Positions 1 through 9,377 are shown, counted from the stretch's first letter. The stretch is DNA of 29,080 nucleotides from JARYMI01 sp037444845 (GCA_037444845.1 JBBILQ010000030.1:1-29080); one strand, 5' to 3'. Made by a program: numbers and translations. Notes: a model not told the origin generated them from the letters alone.

Positions 1-1
1 G

Positions 2-1213
2 ACGAACCTGGATATGTATTACCGAACATCTCTCTATCAAGACCTATACCGGAGTCTCCTGAGCGAAGATAGTTTCGAAGACCCGACTTATCTGCTGAAT
101 ACCTGCCATATAGTCGGCATGACCCTGACCCACCGGTTTTCGAATGGCCATCAATTGGGACTCCGCCTCGAAAATGCCTCCAATCCTTTCCAAAGCGTGG
201 GTATATCACCTCATTTCATCGGGCTAATTGAATACTCGATTCCAGTCGGAATACCGGTCAACCGCAAGTCCACGGTGGGCATTCTCCGGGGCAAGGTTTA
301 TGACGAGGGAAACGGCCGAAAGGGCGTCGAAGGCGTCATTGTCAAAGCCAATGACATGGCCACAGTGACTAATAAAAAGGGGGAGTACTTTTTCCATATG
401 CTTAGCCCAGGCCAGTATTACCTGACCTTGCACGAGCGCGACGCTGATTACGACAGAATTGCATTGCAAAAGTTCCCGCTCAAAATCGCGGTCGAAGGCG
501 GAAGAAATGTTGACTGTCTGATCGGCCTGACGAGGGGGGCAAGCATAACTGGCCGAATCCTGGTCTATAAATTCGAGAAGAGCGAATCGAGCCGGCTCAT
601 GAGTTCCGAGGCCGATAAAGACAGCGCGGAAAAGGAGTCATCCGAAACCGCGAAACCGAAGCTGATCGAGGGCGCGGGGCTTGTGGGCGCGGTTGTCGAA
701 CTCACCAACGGAGAAGGCACCCACCGCCAGACGTCGGACGATGAGGGGCGATTTTTGTTCGAGGGCCTCCGGCCAGGAAAATACACCTTAAAAGTCTATA
801 GCGAAACGCTTCCCGAATTCCATGTCTTCGAAGAAGACACGTTTGAATTCGAGCTTCGGCCGGGAAAAAACGTGCAGGTTGAGATCAAGGCCTTGCCGGT
901 CGTCCGGCCCATTCAGATCATCGACCATCGCGAAGTGACGGTCAAGATAGAGGATTTAAACTATGTTTCCCCGGCTGGCGCCGGTGCAAAATATGCCGTG
1001 CAGGTCGGAGCTTTTGTTTCCAGAGAAAACGCAGAAACATTTAAAAAGGAGCTTGAGAAAAGCTTCGAGAATATCGATATTTCGCGCTTTGAAACGCCTC
1101 CCCAGGTTTATTACCGCGTGAGAATCAAGGCCAAAGACCGCAACGCTGCTCAAAAAATTGTCAAAATGTTGGCGGAAACAGGATATCCTGCTCTCGTCTT
1201 AGAAGAAACATGA
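2..1213 (+). CDS. Exported/outer-membrane protein with carboxypeptidase-regulatory-like repeats and C-terminal SPOR domain (5' truncated)
   Basis: The frame is open from base 2 with no stop, so the start probably lies outside the window; the ATG at 14 has no visible ribosome site. Numbering from that ATG, residues 30-80 alternate polar and hydrophobic as in membrane beta-strands. Two carboxypeptidase-regulatory-like beta-sandwich units follow (about 86-170 and 190-292), each with the family's G-x-[VI] start and a G-[RE]-[FY]-x-F..L.PG.Y core. They are separated by a charged Ser/Glu/Lys linker near 190-210. Residues about 326-399 match a SPOR domain (AVQVGAF start, YYRVRI in the middle, ending in a G-Y-x-A turn). 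SPOR domains bind denuded peptidoglycan, so an envelope protein, perhaps a barrel tethered to the wall, is inferred. Its full architecture and function cannot be told from this end. A 7-bp hairpin (1212-1234) overlaps the stop codon but has no T-run. Confidence 0.75.
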   Translation, partial: TNLDMYYRTSLYQDLYRSLLSEDSFEDPTYLLNTCHIVGMTLTHRFSNGHQLGLRLENASNPFQSVGISPHFIGLIEYSIPVGIPVNRKSTVGILRGKVYDEGNGRKGVEGVIVKANDMATVTNKKGEYFFHMLSPGQYYLTLHERDADYDRIALQKFPLKIAVEGGRNVDCLIGLTRGASITGRILVYKFEKSESSRLMSSEADKDSAEKESSETAKPKLIEGAGLVGAVVELTNGEGTHRQTSDDEGRFLFEGLRPGKYTLKVYSETLPEFHVFEEDTFEFELRPGKNVQVEIKALPVVRPIQIIDHREVTVKIEDLNYVSPAGAGAKYAVQVGAFVSRENAETFKKELEKSFENIDISRFETPPQVYYRVRIKAKDRNAAQKIVKMLAETGYPALVLEET

Positions 1214-1519
1214 CTCCTTGCTGTGCCAGGAGTCTATCGCCCTCGTCATCAGGCAACCTCAGCCAAAAAAACCTACGGGCCTTCGAGCCCACACCCCGAG
1301 CCTTTTCACCTTTAGGGGTGATAAAAACGGCGATGAAAATCCCCCTTTGATTCATCGCCATGGGTTATTGATAGGGCCAGAATCTCCTTATAAAGTAGGC
1401 AGGAGGAAGAGCGCAGGACCGCACCGCTGACAAAAGCCTGTAGACAGGAAGCCCCAAACGGCGCCAGGGCTAAAGCTGCCAAGCCACTGAGGCGGCAGGC
1501 GTTCACTCGTAAAAAGAGA
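1214..1519. other. 306-bp intergenic region with several hairpins, no gene
   Basis: I see no coding sequence here. Structures visible: a 7-bp hairpin at 1212-1234; a perfect 9-bp inverted repeat GGCGATGAA/TTCATCGCC at 1329-1337 and 1351-1359; a CCTG-TAGA-CAGG hairpin at 1437-1448; and a 6-bp stem (with one G-U) pairing 1475-1480 with 1491-1496 just before the kinase start. None is followed by a run of T, so they are not typical intrinsic terminators. The last two could form a structured leader of the kinase-GGDEF mRNA, but I could not match them to a known riboswitch. Confidence 0.5.
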
Positions 1520-3673
1520 ATGACCAAGACTAAAAAACAGCGCAGCCGAAATCCTCAGCCGAAAGGAAGGAAGCTCCTCTATGATGAAAGCGGTCTTCTG
1601 GACGACACCCGCCGGAAAAAAGACCAAGAGCTTCTGAAAAGGCGGTCCAGGCAGGTCCTGCGCCATCAACACACGCTCTTGGAATTGGCCAAGCTGAGCT
1701 TCTCCAGTCTTGACTCGGCTTTCCGTTTGATCACCGAGACAGATTCTCAAGCTCTCGAAGTGGACAGGGTGAGCGTCTGGCTTTTCAGCCCAGACCGGTC
1801 GGCGATTATCTGTCAGGACCTGTTCTGGAAAAGCAAGGGCGTTCATGAAAGAGGAATGGTCCTTGAAGCCAGGGATTACCCGCACTACTTCCGGGTTCTC
1901 GAGGAGAGCCGCATCATTGCGGCCAACAATGTGCTCAGGGATGCCAGAACCAAAGAATTCTCAGAAACATACCTCATGCCCCTGGGTATCTCCTCGATGA
2001 TGGACGTTCCCGTCCTCTGCCAGGGACAAGTCGTTGGCATCATCTGCCACGAACACACTGGCCCGAGAAGAGAATGGACCCTGGAAGAACAGAGTTTTGC
2101 CATCTCTATCGGGGATGTTGTGGCCCTGGCCATTGAAGCGGCAGAGCGAACCCGGACAGAAAACGTGAACCGGAGCATCTTTAAGGTTTCCGAAGCTGCC
2201 ATCACGGCCAAGAACCTGGAAGAGCTCTACCGCTCGATCCACCGGATCATCGCCGAACTCATGCCGGCGAAGAACTTCTACATCGCGCTCTTCGATTCCG
2301 TCCTCAACATCCTCAGTTTCCCTTACTTTGTAGACGAATTCGACCCTCCTCCGGGGCCGAAAAAGCTTGGCAACGGGCTCACGGAATACGTGCTGAGGAC
2401 GGGCAAGCCTCTTCTCGCCTCTCCCGAAGTGTTTGCCGACCTCGAAAAACGAGGCGAAGTCGAATCCATCGGATCTCCGTCCATCGACTGGCTGGGAGTC
2501 CCCTTGAACATTGACGGCCGGACAATCGGCGTCCTCGTCGTCCAGAGCTACACCGAGGGAATTCGTTATGGGGAAGAAGAAAAAAACATCCTCAAGTTCG
2601 TCTCCGACCAGATTGCCATGGCCATCGACCGGAAAAAGGCCGCCGAGGACGTCGAGGAAAGGGAGCGGTTTCTTTCCAGCATTTTCGAAAGCATCCAGGA
2701 CGGCATTTCCATCCTCGACGAAAACTACCAAATCATCAGAGTCAACCCGGCCCTGGAAAAGTGGTACGCCCATGCTCTGCCTCTCTCGGGCAAGAAATGC
2801 TACGAAGCGTATCATCTCCGCACGGAGGCGTGCGATGTCTGTCCCACCCGAAAGACCCTCGAGACAGGTGAGGCCTCCTATGAGGTAGTCCCCAGAATTG
2901 GAGCAGGAGGCCAGATCACTGGCTGGCTGGACCTCTTCAGCTTTCCGCTCATCGATAAGAAGACAGGCCAGATGAAGGGCGTGATCGAATATGTCCGTGA
3001 CATCACCGAGAGGAAGCAGGCTGAGGACCGCCTCCAGGCTTCTTTGCGCGAGAAAGAAGTCCTGCTCCGGGAGATTCATCATCGGGTCAAGAACAACATG
3101 CAGGTTATCTCCTCCCTCCTCAACCTCCAGTCCAGACGCATCGCCGACCCCGCCGTCCTCGAAATGTTCAAAGAGTCCCAGCGCCGCATCCGCTCCATGG
3201 CCCTCATCCACGAACGCCTCTACCAGTCCTCCGACCTCTCCCGGATCGAGTTTTCCCATTACATCCGCAACCTTGCCACCCACCTCTTCCACTCCTACCA
3301 AGTCGACTCCTCCCGCGTCCGCCTCAGCCTTGACACCGAGGAAGTCTATCTCAACATCAACACGGCCATCCCCTGCGGCCTGATCGTAAACGAGCTCATC
3401 TCGAACGCCCTCAAGCACGCTTTCCCGGATGGCCGGAATGGCGAGATAAAGGTCGAGTTGCGGCGGATGGAAAGCGGCAGCTACCTGCTGCGGGTAAAAG
3501 ATGACGGCGTGGGGTTTCCCGATGGCGTGGCCTTCCGCCAGACCGAGACGTTAGGCTTGCAGATCGTTATCACCCTGGTCAACCAGGTTGACGGGACGAT
3601 CCACATCGAGCCGGGGCCAGGAACGGATTTCAGGTTTCAATTTCAAGAAATGACGTACCCTCAGAGGGCTTAG
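1520..3673 (+). CDS. Sensor histidine kinase, GAF-GAF-PAS-HisKA_2-HATPase
   Basis: A soluble 717-residue sensor kinase with no signal peptide or membrane segment, so it probably senses a cytoplasmic signal. Order: basic coiled N-terminus (1-45), GAF-like domain (about 46-208), second GAF (217-374), PAS/PAC (383-505) with cysteines in a C-x14-C-x2-C pattern, then a kinase core of the HisKA_2 type. The phosphoacceptor is H521 in IHHRVKNN; the N-box is VNELISNALKHA (623-634) and the G1 box DDGVGF (661-666). The HRVKNN motif is diagnostic of this family rather than classical HisKA. The start has only a weak AAAGAGA before it, but no other start codon exists in the frame back to the stop at 1391. 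The stop is 2 bp from the next gene, so the downstream response regulator is the likely phosphotransfer partner. Confidence 0.93.
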   Translation: MTKTKKQRSRNPQPKGRKLLYDESGLLDDTRRKKDQELLKRRSRQVLRHQHTLLELAKLSFSSLDSAFRLITETDSQALEVDRVSVWLFSPDRSAIICQDLFWKSKGVHERGMVLEARDYPHYFRVLEESRIIAANNVLRDARTKEFSETYLMPLGISSMMDVPVLCQGQVVGIICHEHTGPRREWTLEEQSFAISIGDVVALAIEAAERTRTENVNRSIFKVSEAAITAKNLEELYRSIHRIIAELMPAKNFYIALFDSVLNILSFPYFVDEFDPPPGPKKLGNGLTEYVLRTGKPLLASPEVFADLEKRGEVESIGSPSIDWLGVPLNIDGRTIGVLVVQSYTEGIRYGEEEKNILKFVSDQIAMAIDRKKAAEDVEERERFLSSIFESIQDGISILDENYQIIRVNPALEKWYAHALPLSGKKCYEAYHLRTEACDVCPTRKTLETGEASYEVVPRIGAGGQITGWLDLFSFPLIDKKTGQMKGVIEYVRDITERKQAEDRLQASLREKEVLLREIHHRVKNNMQVISSLLNLQSRRIADPAVLEMFKESQRRIRSMALIHERLYQSSDLSRIEFSHYIRNLATHLFHSYQVDSSRVRLSLDTEEVYLNINTAIPCGLIVNELISNALKHAFPDGRNGEIKVELRRMESGSYLLRVKDDGVGFPDGVAFRQTETLGLQIVITLVNQVDGTIHIEPGPGTDFRFQFQEMTYPQRA

Positions 3674-3675
3674 TC

Positions 3676-4980
3676 ATGGAAAAAACCCGGGTTTTGATCG
3701 TCGAGGATGAAGGCCTGATTGCCCGGGACATCGAGAACATGGTCAAAGGCGCAGGCCATGAGGTCTGCGGCGTCGTTTCCTCGGGCGAGGAGGCTGTTGA
3801 AGAAGCCGAAAAAACCGAACCGGACCTGATTATCATGGATATCGTCTTGAGGGGCAGCATGGACGGCGTAGAGGCGGCAGAGAGAATTCGCGGCCGTTTC
3901 AACATCCCCGTGATCTACCTCACCGCTCATACAGACGAAACCACGCTCGACCGGGCCAAGCTCACCGAGCCGTTGGGCTACACGCTCAAGCCCATCGAAC
4001 AGAAAGAGCTGCTTACCGTTATCGAAATGGCCCTTTATAAGCATCAGATGGAGCTCGCGTTGAGAGAGAGGGAAGGATGGCTGACGACCATCCTGCAGAG
4101 CATCGGCGACGGCGTGATCGCCACCGACAGGCTTGGCCGTATCACCTTCATGAACCCCGTGGCCGAGAAGTTGACCGGATGGCGACAGCCGGAAAGCATC
4201 AACAAACCCCTGTCGAGTGTCCTTCATCTGATCGAAGAAGAGAGCGGCAAACTCCACCGCTTGTCCCTGCCGAGGCTCCTCAACGAAAACCTACAGAACC
4301 TTGTGAACGGAAATGTCCTGATCGTTAACTACGATGAAAAGATCCCCGTCGAGCTCTCGGCCACCGTCATCAGAGACCAGAAAGATAACATCAGCGGACT
4401 GGTCCTGGTCCTCCATGACCTGACCGAGCGCAAACGCTATGAGGAGAAACTCCGCCGCAACGCCATCCACGATCATCTTACAGAGCTCCCGAACCGCTCC
4501 CTTTTTTTTGACCGTCTCAACATTGCCCTGGCTCAGGCCCAGCGGGAAGCCCACCGGCTCGCCGTTCTCATGCTTGACCTGGACGAGTTCAAGAAGGTCA
4601 ACGACACCTGGGGACACACGATTGGCGATAAGCTTCTTCAGAGCGTGGCCTATCGCCTTATCCATATGTTCCGAAAGAGTGATACCATCGCCCGCCTTGG
4701 CGGGGACGAGTTTGTCCTGCTCCTGCCCGAAATTCCCCATGTCGAAGTGGCAAAAAACGTGGCCGAAAGGATCATCCTCTCTTTCAAAAAGCCTTTTGCC
4801 TTTGAAGGTCTGGCTGTTTCAATCACGGCCAGCATCGGCATCTCCCTCTTCCCCGATGATGGAGAAGATGCCGATACCCTCACCCGAAATGCCGATATCG
4901 CCATGTACAGGGCCAAAGAGGACGGCAAGAACAGGTTCCATCTGTACAGCCCTGATCTCAGAGAAAGCCTTCGCCATTAA
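3676..4980 (+). CDS. Response regulator with REC-PAS-GGDEF domains (diguanylate cyclase)
   Basis: Residues 1-120 are a receiver domain with acidic residues E10/D11, phosphoacceptor D55 (LIIMDIVL), the YLTAHTD switch segment and the conserved K in GYTLKPI. A PAS domain follows (about 132-255). Residues about 262-430 are a GGDEF domain with an intact GGDEF signature at 342-346. An RKSD motif ends five residues before it, the canonical position of the inhibitory RxxD site, so product inhibition by cyclic di-GMP is expected. The predicted reaction is 2 GTP to cyclic di-GMP, gated by phosphorylation from the adjacent kinase. The ORF starts 2 bp after the kinase stop, which implies translational coupling. 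No EAL or HD-GYP domain is attached. Confidence 0.94.
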   Translation: MEKTRVLIVEDEGLIARDIENMVKGAGHEVCGVVSSGEEAVEEAEKTEPDLIIMDIVLRGSMDGVEAAERIRGRFNIPVIYLTAHTDETTLDRAKLTEPLGYTLKPIEQKELLTVIEMALYKHQMELALREREGWLTTILQSIGDGVIATDRLGRITFMNPVAEKLTGWRQPESINKPLSSVLHLIEEESGKLHRLSLPRLLNENLQNLVNGNVLIVNYDEKIPVELSATVIRDQKDNISGLVLVLHDLTERKRYEEKLRRNAIHDHLTELPNRSLFFDRLNIALAQAQREAHRLAVLMLDLDEFKKVNDTWGHTIGDKLLQSVAYRLIHMFRKSDTIARLGGDEFVLLLPEIPHVEVAKNVAERIILSFKKPFAFEGLAVSITASIGISLFPDDGEDADTLTRNADIAMYRAKEDGKNRFHLYSPDLRESLRH

Positions 4981-5004
4981 AGAGCTGAGTCTTTTTCCCG
5001 AAGC

Positions 5005-7719
5005 TCAGAACCTGACGTCGAGGTGAAGCTCGTCGCCGGCTTTTAAAGTCACGGGTTTTTCCCAACGAAGAACGACTCTTCTGCCATTCTGGCTATTGTC
5101 AACAGCCCGAAGCTTGACCTTTTGTCCGCTCAGAGAGGCCTTCAAAGAAGCGATGGGTCTCCCCTGAAAAGCCGGTGGCAAACAAAAGAAGAATTCTTTT
5201 AGTTTCAGCTCACCCACCGCAACCGCAAGCCCGGCCTCGACCGTTTTTCCGTCGGTCCCTCTCTGATAATAGTCTCCCCAGCCTGCTCCGGATAACCAGA
5301 ATGTCCGAAAATCCTCGGGATAAAGCTGGGGCGAAAAACCTAACGTCATCTCCACGCCGGAGTATGAGCACCCCGAAAGGGCGGGCAGGAGCGCCCAGGA
5401 GGACATGGCCCGGGCGTAGTGATGCCCGCATTCGACTTCATCCCAGGGGTTGCGGCGCCAGCCGTCGTGCCGTTCCCGGACGGCCTTGACGATCGTGAGC
5501 CCCTCTTCTAAAAGGCCCTCGTAAATCAGGTGAGAAGCGACTTGGTACTCAATCCCGGTCCAGACTTCATCCGAATAAACAAAGGGAAGCGGCGGACGTC
5601 CTCCTTTCGGCCAGGAACAAAGCAAGAGACCTTTCTCATCACCAAGAGCATAGGTCCTTTGACAATTGGAATAATCACGGAAGCTCGTCCTGAAATTATG
5701 GCGGAAGATCGCTTGAAGGGCTGACCGAACCCGGTCCTCCGGCAGAAACCGCCCCAGGCCGGCCACCATGGCCAGCCATTGCCCCAATACCTGATCGGAA
5801 AGGCAGCCTTCCCCGTACTGGTATTTTTCCTCTATGGCCTTTTCATACTTCTGAACATAGTACTCGCCGTTCCATAGCAGCTCGTCGAGCTTTTTTCTTC
5901 CTTTCCCGAACATCTCCAGGTACATCCTGGCGGCGTTTTTATCGCCCAGTCGTTCGGCCATCTTGGAGCCGGCCAGCAAAGCCCCCAGGTAAAACCCGCC
6001 CATCATGCTATTCGGGCCATAGAACTCGATGTCATAAGTGTTGTGCTGCTCTCCCTCCATGATCCCGTCCCTGTCCGTGTCCCAGGAAGTCCAGGCGTAT
6101 TCGAGCGCTTTTTTGGCCTGCGGCCAAAGTTTTTTCAAGAACTCGTCATCCCCCGAAATCTGCCAATCGCGGTAGAGGCTTATGATTCGTCCCATCTGTC
6201 CGTCGGCCGCCGGCTTGAATTTCCAGAAGACACCGCTCCCCAACGGGAGAGATGTCCGGAAGATCATCGCTCCATCGGGTTGGACCTGGTGGAGGAAATC
6301 GGTCTCCCGCATCGATCGCTCCAAGCTCGGGAAAAGGAAAGCCAAGCTCTGCGAGTAATTCCATACGTGGGTGCAGTTCAAGGGACAGCACCCTTCCCTG
6401 GCGTTGCATCCCTCAAACCCGAAGAACTTTCCGCCTTCGAGCCAGAGGCAGGTCGTCGTCCGGATGGTCGAAGCCTGGCTGGAAACGGCGTCGAGAACAT
6501 AGGGGGGAAGGGTTGTGGAAAAGAAGAGGTCATGAAAAAGCCGGGTCTCTTTTTCCAGCCGGTCCAGGTTCTCGATAAGATACGTGGCCGAAGCCCAGGC
6601 ATCGGGAAACCGTCCGGCATAATGATTGCGGAGCAGGCCGCCTCGTTGCTCTCTGACGATGTCGAAAGTGTTCAGGACGTTGGGAAAGTTCCAGGAAATG
6701 ATAAAGGGAAGGCTCACCTCTTCAAACGGATCGAGCGAGGCCAGAAGCCCAAGAGAACCAATGTCTGTTCGCTTATCCGGAGAGGGAGTTTCTTCATCAA
6801 CATCCTTGAACCTGCCGTCTTTCGAAAAATCATCCCAAAACATCTGGAGGTCATCCCACCAGGCTCCCCTTTCCCAGTGAGAAACATACGTGATATCCTT
6901 CCAGGAAGTCGCCAAGGCCAGTGTCCCAAAAACCGGAGAGCTGGGCCCGGCCTTTTTAGAGCTCATGAACAGGCCGGACAGGAGGGCAGACCGGCGGACC
7001 TGGTTAAGGTTCTGGCCGAACTTCTCGCTGTTGACCGAAGTCAAGTCGCCCTCGCCGTCAAAACCGATCGGGTTCATGATCGACCCGACAACCGTCAGCT
7101 TGACCCTCTGGCGCGTCAGGTTCTTAATCCGATAACGGAGGATGACGGCCGGGATCCCCGAGTCTTCTGGTTTCAAAGGAATGAACGGGTTGAAGGCTTC
7201 GAGCTCGATCTCGAGCGGAACCTGGCTGTCTTCGAGGCTCACCCGGGCAAACGGGTATTCGCCGCAAAAGCGAGCCTTCTCCATCCGCGGGAGGCCAGGG
7301 ACTTCGCCCCGGTTGAAACCGTGTCCGTTGGTGAAAGGCGGAGTCAGCGGGCCTTCAAGGACTCGAACCAGAGATTTTCCTCCTTCGGGCTCAAAATGAA
7401 GGGCAAAAAAAGTAAACGGCAAGTTTACGCCTTTTCCCGGCCGGTTGAATATCTCCCAGTCGCGAAGATTTCCCCGTCCTCCGAGCGAAACAGTTCCCGT
7501 GCCGATGCCACCGAGCGGGAAAGCCACTTCCCTGAGCTCGAGGCCTTCGAAGACCCGCTGCCCCGCTAACCGAAAAAGTTCCTGGCTCGAATAAGGAAGG
7601 TTCAAAGAAGGCCGCTCTTCGGCCGCAGCTAATTCCCCGGAAGACGAAAAGATAACGAAGCCAGGCGTCACCAGAAACGAAACAACGAAGATTTTCCCAA
7701 GAAAAGCTCTCTTAAACAT
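5005..7719 (-). CDS. Exported GH116 family glycoside hydrolase (beta-glucosidase / glucosylceramidase-like)
   Basis: About 904 residues: signal peptide (MFKRAFLGKIF..), N-terminal beta-sandwich of GH116 (about 45-380) and C-terminal (alpha/alpha)6 catalytic domain (about 400-900). The likely nucleophile is E436 in FFGFEG, aligned with the LEG motif of human GBA2 and TxGH116. The likely acid/base is D563 in NTYDIEF, following the DTDRDGI segment typical of the family. GH116 enzymes cleave beta-glucosides, beta-xylosides or N-acetylglucosaminides with retention; which substrate applies here cannot be told. I chose the ATG at 7719 because AGGGGAGGGG stands 6 bases upstream and a signal peptide begins there. 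The longer frame from 7788 would start inside a likely -35 box. It is convergent with the GGDEF gene, with 24 bp between their stops. Confidence 0.9.
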   Translation of the reverse strand: MFKRAFLGKIFVVSFLVTPGFVIFSSSGELAAAEERPSLNLPYSSQELFRLAGQRVFEGLELREVAFPLGGIGTGTVSLGGRGNLRDWEIFNRPGKGVNLPFTFFALHFEPEGGKSLVRVLEGPLTPPFTNGHGFNRGEVPGLPRMEKARFCGEYPFARVSLEDSQVPLEIELEAFNPFIPLKPEDSGIPAVILRYRIKNLTRQRVKLTVVGSIMNPIGFDGEGDLTSVNSEKFGQNLNQVRRSALLSGLFMSSKKAGPSSPVFGTLALATSWKDITYVSHWERGAWWDDLQMFWDDFSKDGRFKDVDEETPSPDKRTDIGSLGLLASLDPFEEVSLPFIISWNFPNVLNTFDIVREQRGGLLRNHYAGRFPDAWASATYLIENLDRLEKETRLFHDLFFSTTLPPYVLDAVSSQASTIRTTTCLWLEGGKFFGFEGCNAREGCCPLNCTHVWNYSQSLAFLFPSLERSMRETDFLHQVQPDGAMIFRTSLPLGSGVFWKFKPAADGQMGRIISLYRDWQISGDDEFLKKLWPQAKKALEYAWTSWDTDRDGIMEGEQHNTYDIEFYGPNSMMGGFYLGALLAGSKMAERLGDKNAARMYLEMFGKGRKKLDELLWNGEYYVQKYEKAIEEKYQYGEGCLSDQVLGQWLAMVAGLGRFLPEDRVRSALQAIFRHNFRTSFRDYSNCQRTYALGDEKGLLLCSWPKGGRPPLPFVYSDEVWTGIEYQVASHLIYEGLLEEGLTIVKAVRERHDGWRRNPWDEVECGHHYARAMSSWALLPALSGCSYSGVEMTLGFSPQLYPEDFRTFWLSGAGWGDYYQRGTDGKTVEAGLAVAVGELKLKEFFFCLPPAFQGRPIASLKASLSGQKVKLRAVDNSQNGRRVVLRWEKPVTLKAGDELHLDVRF

Positions 7720-7759
7720 AGGTTTCCCCTCCCCGGAGCGATCGTTGTCATGCTTCCCA

Positions 7760-7788
7760 TATCTAAAAAATTGATAGATAAAAGTCAA
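7760..7788 (-). promoter_or_regulatory. Candidate promoter of the GH116 gene
   Basis: On the minus strand, TTGACT (7783-7788), a 17-bp spacer and TAGATA (7760-7765) lie about 40 bp upstream of the GH116 start. The -35 is good and the -10 matches only in part. Confidence 0.4.
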
Positions 7789-7835
7789 CTCAGAAAGGAT
7801 AAAAACATAGCAGCCGGGCTAATGACGATCTTCTT

Positions 7836-8342
7836 TCACCTTGCGAGGCCTGGTCTCTTTTTTCGAGTTGCTGCGGATGCGGTTCTGTGCGGACCGAGGA
7901 TCTGGCCGATTTTGCCGTCCATATCCTCAAAATGAGTCCCCTGCCAGAAAACCCGGCCGCACGCCGGGCAGATGGCAAAAGATGCCGCCTGTTCATAAAC
8001 GAAAGGCGCAACCAGGTTTTTGGCCGCTCGTCTGGACAGGGATTTCAGCTCGCTGTTGCACTGGATGCAGCGAGAATAGGGCTTAGCCTCCCGCTTAAGG
8101 CGGAATTCATCGAGGACCTGTTCGAGTTGCCCTTCCCAGCTTTCACTCTCGATGAGAAGGGCACGGACATCCTTGGCTTCGGCCCGAAGGCGGTGGTCCC
8201 GGGTTAAAAGGACCCGGCCTTCTTTCCTTGCAAGGGAGAGAAGCTTTCCATCCTCAGCCTTGTTGAAATAAGCGACGTCAAACCCGAGGATTTTGAGCCA
8301 TTTGGCCAGCTTGCCGAGCATGCAGTCGACGACAAATTTCAT
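7836..8342 (-). CDS. Mut7-C RNase domain protein (DUF82) with zinc ribbon
   Basis: 168 residues. The N-terminal PIN-like fold begins KFVVDCMLGKLAKWLK, the characteristic Mut7-C opening, with further conserved acidic and basic residues in the LLTRDHRLR segment (about 46-54). The C-terminal half carries two Cys pairs, CIQC (about 92-95) and CPAC (about 125-128), which should bind one zinc. The family is predicted to be an RNase from its relation to PIN domains and to the C-terminus of animal Mut-7; its bacterial substrate is not established. It is a stand-alone cytosolic protein. The 116-bp gap to the GH116 gene contains that gene's promoter, so the two are probably separate units. Confidence 0.85.
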   Translation of the reverse strand: MKFVVDCMLGKLAKWLKILGFDVAYFNKAEDGKLLSLARKEGRVLLTRDHRLRAEAKDVRALLIESESWEGQLEQVLDEFRLKREAKPYSRCIQCNSELKSLSRRAAKNLVAPFVYEQAASFAICPACGRVFWQGTHFEDMDGKIGQILGPHRTASAATRKKRPGLAR

Positions 8343-8402
8343 CGCTTGCCCATTGTTCCCAGGATATCTTAGAGCGGGCTTTTTATCAACCCGCTGTTTT
8401 CT

Positions 8403-9119
8403 TTAGAGTCCGAGAAACTGGACCGACAGGCCGGAGATAAAAATCATCGCGCCGGCCAGGGCGTGGGCGTACCTCTCCAGCCGGCCCAGCGAAAGAAAGC
8501 TCAACCCCCATGAAGCAAGGCAGATGAGACAGAGCATCGTCAGGATTGTCGCCAGCCCGAAAGCCAGAGCGACCAACACAACTCCAAAGATATTGTGGCG
8601 GGCTGCGGGATACATAATGAGAGGGATAAGCGGCTCACAAGGGCCGAAAACGAAAATCGTGAACAGAATCCACGGAGTGAGTGAAGTCTCTTTCTTTTGT
8701 CCGTGGAGGTGGTAATGATCGGCTTGATGCGAGTGGACATGGTCGTGCTCTTCTCCCTTGGAATGGACGTGCGGATGGGAATGCGCTTTTCTCTTGAGAG
8801 CTCTGTTCAGTCCCCAGACGAAATAGGTAAACCCGAAAATAATGAGCAGCCAGGCAGCCAGACTTCCGCGGGCGGACTCGACGCCCTCCAGGCGGCTCAC
8901 GGCAATCCCGAGCGCCAGGCCGATGAAACCGAGCACGACCGAGCTGAGCACGTGCCCCAGCCCGCATAAAAACGAGATAAGGAGGGTCCTGGCAAGCGGC
9001 CATCGGCGAGCCCGGCTTATGACGATGAACGGAAGATAATGATCAGGGCCAAGGACGGTGTGGATGAACCCCATCGACGCCGCTGCCCCGATCAAAATCA
9101 GGATTTCCTGACTGATCAT
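8403..9119 (-). CDS. Nickel/cobalt-type permease (NicO/UreH-like) with His-rich loop
   Basis: 238 residues with six or seven hydrophobic segments. The first helix region carries H20 and a GPDHYLPF motif, similar to the H-x4-D metal-binding signature of the NiCoT/NicO group. Between the third and fourth helices (about 110-142) is a cytosolic or periplasmic loop with more than ten histidines in HxH patterns, as in RcnA-type Ni/Co exporters and UreH-like proteins. Transport of a divalent cation is well supported; direction and metal are not. The start at 9119 has AAAGG 9 bases upstream. No metal enzyme lies beside it. Confidence 0.75.
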   Translation of the reverse strand: MISQEILILIGAAASMGFIHTVLGPDHYLPFIVISRARRWPLARTLLISFLCGLGHVLSSVVLGFIGLALGIAVSRLEGVESARGSLAAWLLIIFGFTYFVWGLNRALKRKAHSHPHVHSKGEEHDHVHSHQADHYHLHGQKKETSLTPWILFTIFVFGPCEPLIPLIMYPAARHNIFGVVLVALAFGLATILTMLCLICLASWGLSFLSLGRLERYAHALAGAMIFISGLSVQFLGL

Positions 9120-9230
9120 CCTTCGAGCCTTTCAAAAATATTACTATTCATGGAGAATCTATCGATTTATGGGCAATTCCAGTGCTGCCCACAGCCTCTC
9201 CTCCCTCCAGGAACCGGACATCATAAAAAA

Positions 9231-9306
9231 TGGTGGACGGTAGGGGATTCGAACCCCCGACCTCAGCGTTGCGAACGCCGCGCTCTCCCGACTGAGCTAA
9301 CCGCCC
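9231..9306 (-). tRNA. tRNA-Ala, anticodon CGC
   Basis: A 76-nt cloverleaf reads on the minus strand from 9306 to 9231. The acceptor stem GGGCGGT/ACCGTCC contains a G3-U70 wobble, the main identity element for alanyl-tRNA synthetase. The D-arm is GCTC...GAGC, the anticodon arm CGGCG-TTCGCAA-CGCTG gives anticodon CGC (codon GCG), the T-loop is TTCGAAT, and CCA is encoded. A run of six T follows the CCA after one base and may help termination. It sits between the NHL protein and permease genes. Confidence 0.97.
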
Positions 9307-9377
9307 ACCCGGAAATCGAAGCCAAGAGCAGTAGAAATGTACCACTTTTCCCGGTTTTTTTCCATCTTGGGCGGCCG

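Noticed and set aside
1400..1519. Cyclic di-GMP-I (GEMM) or cobalamin riboswitch before the GGDEF operon
   Set aside because: A GCCACTG string and stems are present, but the conserved GEMM GACGCAAAGCC / GGTAGC elements and the cobalamin B12-box are not.
1388..1885. Minus-strand frame over the kinase leader and start
   Set aside because: It lies opposite a clear GAF-kinase coding sequence and resembles no family.
1961..3418. Long (485-codon) minus-strand frame opposite the kinase
   Set aside because: A shadow of GC-rich third positions; the composition (V/D/G-rich) and lack of motifs argue against a gene.
6043..7569. Long plus-strand frame opposite the GH116 gene
   Set aside because: Antisense to a well-supported enzyme with catalytic motifs; no family resemblance.
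9148..9345. 65-codon minus-strand frame
   Set aside because: It is a reading of the tRNA-Ala gene.
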